Origin: Chloracidobacterium sp. UBA7659
GTDB taxonomy: Bacteria > Acidobacteriota > Blastocatellia > Pyrinomonadales > Pyrinomonadaceae
Assembly (NCBI GenBank): GCA_002483395.1
Contig: DLHV01000133.1
Span: 10,434-19,024, forward strand
Length of the DNA stretch: 8,591 nt
Direction: 5' to 3'
Position 1 is the stretch's first letter. Each line of letters begins with the position of its first letter. The translations under genes and the position numbers were made by a program. This document shows positions 5,530 through 8,591 of this stretch, one piece after another. The notes under the pieces were generated by a model, which was not told the origin of the DNA, ran no database searches, and saw nothing but the letters and a program-made list of their open reading frames with translations.

Positions 5530-6768
5530 ATGGGTTATACCAGGGAACATCGTCAAAAGGCTGCCGCACTGAATGCGGCGGATGCAAAGGCTCTCTTGAG
5601 CAAATCACTTCCGTTCGTTCTTAAGATACTGACGCCGGCTCAGCTTGAGCAGGCGCAGAGGGTAATGGACGCGGCGGTCGTGAACCCCGTGGTCAAGAAG
5701 GAATATGAAGATCTGAGGAAAAAATCGATCAGGGCGCAGAGCGGGAACGTGATAATGCGCGACGAGATGATCGAGCGGCAGGCCGACAAGGCCTGGGAAA
5801 TGATGATTCACGTGCACCCGGCGGACTATAGTATACGTGTCGATTTCACGACGCTCCTTGCACCTGACGCGTTTACCCCCGAGACCGACAACCCCGACGA
5901 GGCGGCGTATCTGCAAAAGATCAAAAAAACGCTCGCGGGAAGCGGCGTCTGGCTGCGGATCGGACAGCCGCAGGTGAGTGCTTTTGTCATCGACCCACGA
6001 GTGTTTAGCGTGTGGCTTTCAGTCGGCTCCGACGGCGACGATTTTGTCACGATCCCTACGCCAAACGGGCAACTGACCCATGAAGCGCTCCTAAAAACAA
6101 AAACGTTTGGAGCAGGCTATTCCCGCGACGTGAACCACGGTTATGTTCAGCAGGAACTGCGCCGTGAGATGGACCGGCTCTGGAGGGAGATCGATGCCGG
6201 CGTCATGCAGCATGGTATCCTGTCCAGCATCCGCCGGCGGGCCTTCCCGGGTGTTACGACCATTTCTGATGCCCTCGGGGGGGCGAACTTTCCAGATAGC
6301 TCGATCTGGGATTACCCGCGCAGGCTGGTGATAAGAGCGAGGGAGGCAAATGTCGGCGGCAACAACGTGACGGTTTCACGTACGTATCTTATCGCGGCCG
6401 CTATCGTGACGCGCAATGCCGCACACCTGTTGGCGGAATACATTGACGATACCAACTCCGGCGCCGGAAAGGCCGTGGCCGTGCTCAACGTGGCAAAGAC
6501 GGCCGGTGAGATAGCCGAGATCGGCCTTGCGGTCACGGGTGCCGCAGCGGTGGCCCGCGGCGGAACGAAAATGGCCGCGGGCAGGGCTGTGTCGGAAGTA
6601 GATGTTCTCGCGGAGAAGGAATTCAGCAAGGCGATCGCAAAAGATGCAACCCTTGCGCCCGATCTGAAAGGCGTTTGGACAGCTCCGGGGCCGAAAGGCA
6701 AAATCCTCGGTCGTGGCGTCAAACCCAACCAAAGCAACGGAGCAGGCACCGGCTGGCATAAATGGTGA
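5530..6768 (+). CDS. Unrecognised 412-residue protein with polymorphic-toxin-like layout
   Basis: The start at 5530 is set by a strong Shine-Dalgarno sequence. The protein is soluble-looking for most of its length: a helical, Ala/Lys-rich N-terminus (1-85, HRQKAAALNAADAKALLSK), then an alpha/beta region with VRVDF-like strands (about 99-180), and a charged helical part (about 200-235, QQELRREMDRLWREIDAGV). Residues about 282-350 are Ala/Gly/Val-rich and weakly hydrophobic (YLIAAAIVTRNAAHLLAEY; AGEIAEIGLAVTGAAAVARGG). A short polar tail of about 60 residues ends in GAGTGWHKW. A low-complexity hydrophobic region followed by a small C-terminal piece recalls pre-toxin/toxin arrangements, but the tail is very short and I see no known catalytic motif. 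It begins 72 bases after the protease gene, so the two are probably co-transcribed, and ends 35 bases from the convergent prolyl oligopeptidase. No immunity-like gene follows. Function unknown. Confidence 0.8.
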   Translation: MGYTREHRQKAAALNAADAKALLSKSLPFVLKILTPAQLEQAQRVMDAAVVNPVVKKEYEDLRKKSIRAQSGNVIMRDEMIERQADKAWEMMIHVHPADYSIRVDFTTLLAPDAFTPETDNPDEAAYLQKIKKTLAGSGVWLRIGQPQVSAFVIDPRVFSVWLSVGSDGDDFVTIPTPNGQLTHEALLKTKTFGAGYSRDVNHGYVQQELRREMDRLWREIDAGVMQHGILSSIRRRAFPGVTTISDALGGANFPDSSIWDYPRRLVIRAREANVGGNNVTVSRTYLIAAAIVTRNAAHLLAEYIDDTNSGAGKAVAVLNVAKTAGEIAEIGLAVTGAAAVARGGTKMAAGRAVSEVDVLAEKEFSKAIAKDATLAPDLKGVWTAPGPKGKILGRGVKPNQSNGAGTGWHKW

Positions 6769-6803
6769 TCTCGTTGATGGGTGGATATCACTCGTTACCG
6801 GCG

Positions 6804-8591
6804 TTACAATTTCACGCCCAGGTTTTTCACAAGAAAGCCGTAAATATCGGCTTGCTGTTCTATCTGCAAAGCGGTCGGCAGTCCGGCGCCGTGGCCGCCG
6901 CGGACCTGAATCCGGATCAGCACCGGTGCATCGCCCGCTTGGGCATTCTGCATCGCAGCCGTGTATTTGAAACTGTGAGCAGGGAATACACGATCGTCGT
7001 GATCAGCCGTAGTGACAAGCGTCGGCGGGTATTTTGTGCCCGGCTTGGCGTTGTGGTACGGCGAATAGGCATACATCGCTTTGAAATCCGCCGCATTGGC
7101 CGGGTCGCCATAGTCGGACTTCCACGCCCAGCCGATCGTGAACTTGTCAAAGCGTAGCATGTCCATCACGCCGACCGCCGGAAGCGCCGCACCGAACAAT
7201 CCAGGATTCTGGTTGAGCACGGCACCGACGAGCAGTCCGCCATTCGAACCGCCTTGAATCGCCAGTTTCGGTGTTGAAGTATATTTGTTTGCGATCAGCC
7301 ACTTACCCGCCCATGCAAAATCGTCAAAAACATTTTGCTTATTAAGCCGCGAGCCGCCTTTCCACCAGTCTTTGCCGTACTCGCTGCCCCCGCGAATACA
7401 CGCAACAGCGTAAATGCCGCCCATTTCAAGCCAGGCGACGCGGGCGATTGAAAATCCGGGTGTTGACGGAATGTTAAAACCGCCGTAGCCATACAGGATC
7501 GTTGGATTCGTGCCGTCAAGCTTAGTGCCTTTTTTATACGTCAGGAACATCGGTACCTGCGTGCCGTCCTTGCTTGGATAAAAGACCTGTTTGACCTCGT
7601 AGAGCGACGGGTCGAATTTCACCTTGGCCTGGCGGAAAAGCGTGCTCTTGCCGGTCTTCATATCATAGCGGTAGATCGTCGGCGGAGCATTAAAGCTCGA
7701 ATAACTGTAAAAAGTTTCCGTGTCCTTGCGTTTGCCGCCAAAGCCGCCGGCCGAGCCGATACCAGGAAGAGCGACTTCACGAACAAATTTTCCGCTTGTC
7801 TCAAAGATCTTGATCTTGGTGTGAGCATTGCTCAAATAGTTAAGCACGAATTGATTGTTGACGAACTGAACGCCGTTAAGAGTATCAGGCAACTCAGGTA
7901 TGACGTCGTTCCATATATGTTCGCGGGCCAGGACATCGACCTTTACGATCTTGCCGCGCGATGCGCTCTTATCGGTGACAAAGTAAAAAACCGGGCCGTC
8001 ATTGCCCAGAAAATTCCAACTATTATCGAGATTTTCGATAAGCGGAATGATCGGGGCCTTTTCCATGGTCAGATTTTTGAAATAAACCATGTTCATCCGC
8101 TCGGTGCCCTTGCCGACGGTGATGATCAGCCAATTGCCGTCTTCTGAGATCTCGGCTCCGCTAAAATATTCTTTGTTGTCGGGCCGCTCATAGACAACAT
8201 AGTCATCCGACTGAGGTGTGCCGAGCTTGTGAAAATACAGCTTTTGAAAAAACGTATTGCCCTTGAGTTCTTGGCCCTTTTCTACCGGCGGATAGCTTGT
8301 GTAATAGAAGCCGGAATTATCCTTCAGCCAGGCGTTGACACTCTGACGGTTTGGAGCCAGCGTGTCCGGAAGCAACTTGCCGGTCGCCGTGTCCATAACG
8401 TGCCACTCCGTGCGGTCCGATCCCGCCTCAGCTACACCGTATGCCCACAGCTTGCCGTCATCCGTGAAATCCGAGCCGCTCAGCGCCGCCGTGCCGTCAG
8501 CCTTGAGTTTGTTGGGATCGAAGAAAACCGTGCCGGGATCGTTGATCGAGGTCGATTTATAAAGAACACTCTGGTTCTGCAGGCCGTCGTT
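6804..8591 (-). CDS. Prolyl oligopeptidase, S9A family (N-terminus outside window)
   Basis: This serine peptidase cleaves peptides after proline and is usually secreted or periplasmic in such bacteria. The frame is open from the window edge (8591) to a TAA at 6804-6806, giving 595 visible residues. An ATG at 8394-8396 is internal, because the frame upstream encodes typical family sequence (NDGLQNQSVLYKS; SGSDFTDDGKLWAYG). Family members run about 700 residues, so roughly 100, including any signal peptide, are missing. Visible residues to about 330 form the beta-propeller. The alpha/beta-hydrolase domain follows: YGYGGFNIP, the oxyanion-side IRGGSEYGKDWW, and the nucleophile motif QGGSNGGLLVGA (Ser449 of the visible part). 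Then come ADHDDRVFPAHSFKY (Asp533) and RGGHGAGLPT (His567). The triad is complete and the C-terminus intact, so it should be active. It converges with the 412-residue gene. A decayed partial copy lies at 322-525. Confidence 0.95.
   Translation of the reverse strand, partial: NDGLQNQSVLYKSTSINDPGTVFFDPNKLKADGTAALSGSDFTDDGKLWAYGVAEAGSDRTEWHVMDTATGKLLPDTLAPNRQSVNAWLKDNSGFYYTSYPPVEKGQELKGNTFFQKLYFHKLGTPQSDDYVVYERPDNKEYFSGAEISEDGNWLIITVGKGTERMNMVYFKNLTMEKAPIIPLIENLDNSWNFLGNDGPVFYFVTDKSASRGKIVKVDVLAREHIWNDVIPELPDTLNGVQFVNNQFVLNYLSNAHTKIKIFETSGKFVREVALPGIGSAGGFGGKRKDTETFYSYSSFNAPPTIYRYDMKTGKSTLFRQAKVKFDPSLYEVKQVFYPSKDGTQVPMFLTYKKGTKLDGTNPTILYGYGGFNIPSTPGFSIARVAWLEMGGIYAVACIRGGSEYGKDWWKGGSRLNKQNVFDDFAWAGKWLIANKYTSTPKLAIQGGSNGGLLVGAVLNQNPGLFGAALPAVGVMDMLRFDKFTIGWAWKSDYGDPANAADFKAMYAYSPYHNAKPGTKYPPTLVTTADHDDRVFPAHSFKYTAAMQNAQAGDAPVLIRIQVRGGHGAGLPTALQIEQQADIYGFLVKNLGVKL

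Noticed and set aside
2901..6768. Complete contractile injection or type VI secretion locus
   Set aside because: No tube, sheath, baseplate, VgrG, PAAR, Hcp or ATPase gene is present in the window; only possible cargo-like proteins are seen.
6312..6791. 159-residue minus-strand frame over the end of the 412-residue gene
   Set aside because: It is Ala/Pro/Ser-rich and antisense to a gene with a strong start site, and it lacks any recognisable pattern.
6794..6807. Direct repeat GTTAC-CGGC-GTTAC between the convergent stops as a terminator
   Set aside because: It is a direct repeat, not an inverted one, so it cannot form a stem; no T run follows. No terminator is visible in the 35-base gap.

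Overview
The window looks like an accessory stretch of a moderately GC-rich bacterial chromosome. The best guess is an Acidobacteriota relative, such as Blastocatellia/Pyrinomonadaceae. The guess rests on the regulator at 659-2746 (OmpR-type winged helix, one transmembrane segment, TolB/WD40-like propeller), an architecture that is expanded in that phylum, together with a secreted-type S9A prolyl oligopeptidase. It is inference from gene style, not a phylogenetic result. No rRNA, tRNA, CRISPR array, transposase or integrase was seen.

Layout, left to right. (1) Positions 3-284 (+) hold the C-terminal end of an unrecognised protein that begins outside the window. (2) Positions 285-658 carry no intact gene. 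They do contain a decayed, internally deleted fragment of a prolyl oligopeptidase gene on the minus strand (about 322-525), recognisable because its pieces match the intact copy at 6804-8591, plus a weak hairpin at 557-578. (3) 659-2746 (-) is the membrane-anchored winged-helix/propeller regulator. (4) 2747-2900 is a divergent regulatory region with two inverted repeats and a candidate promoter. (5) 2901-6768 (+) is a run of four same-strand genes: a protein with a transthyretin/carboxypeptidase-regulatory-like N-terminal domain, a stand-alone peptidoglycan-binding-domain protein, a metzincin-like zinc protease (HEIGHLLGLPH) and an unrecognised 412-residue protein with an Ala-rich C-terminal region. 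(6) 6804-8591 (-) is the prolyl oligopeptidase, cut off at its N-terminus by the window edge and convergent with the four-gene run.

How the parts may work together (inference): none of the four plus-strand proteins shows a Sec signal peptide or transmembrane anchor at the N-terminus. Yet their recognisable domains (surface-type beta sandwich, peptidoglycan binding, metzincin protease) are ones usually used outside the cytoplasm. This suggests a small cassette of proteins exported by a non-Sec route or released by lysis, possibly effectors. The divergent membrane regulator shares its promoter region with the cassette and is an obvious candidate controller. No secretion apparatus, immunity gene or phage structural gene is visible here, so the effector reading stays a hypothesis. 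The intact and decayed peptidase sequences lie in the same orientation on either side of the regulator and cassette, which hints at past duplication or rearrangement of the locus.
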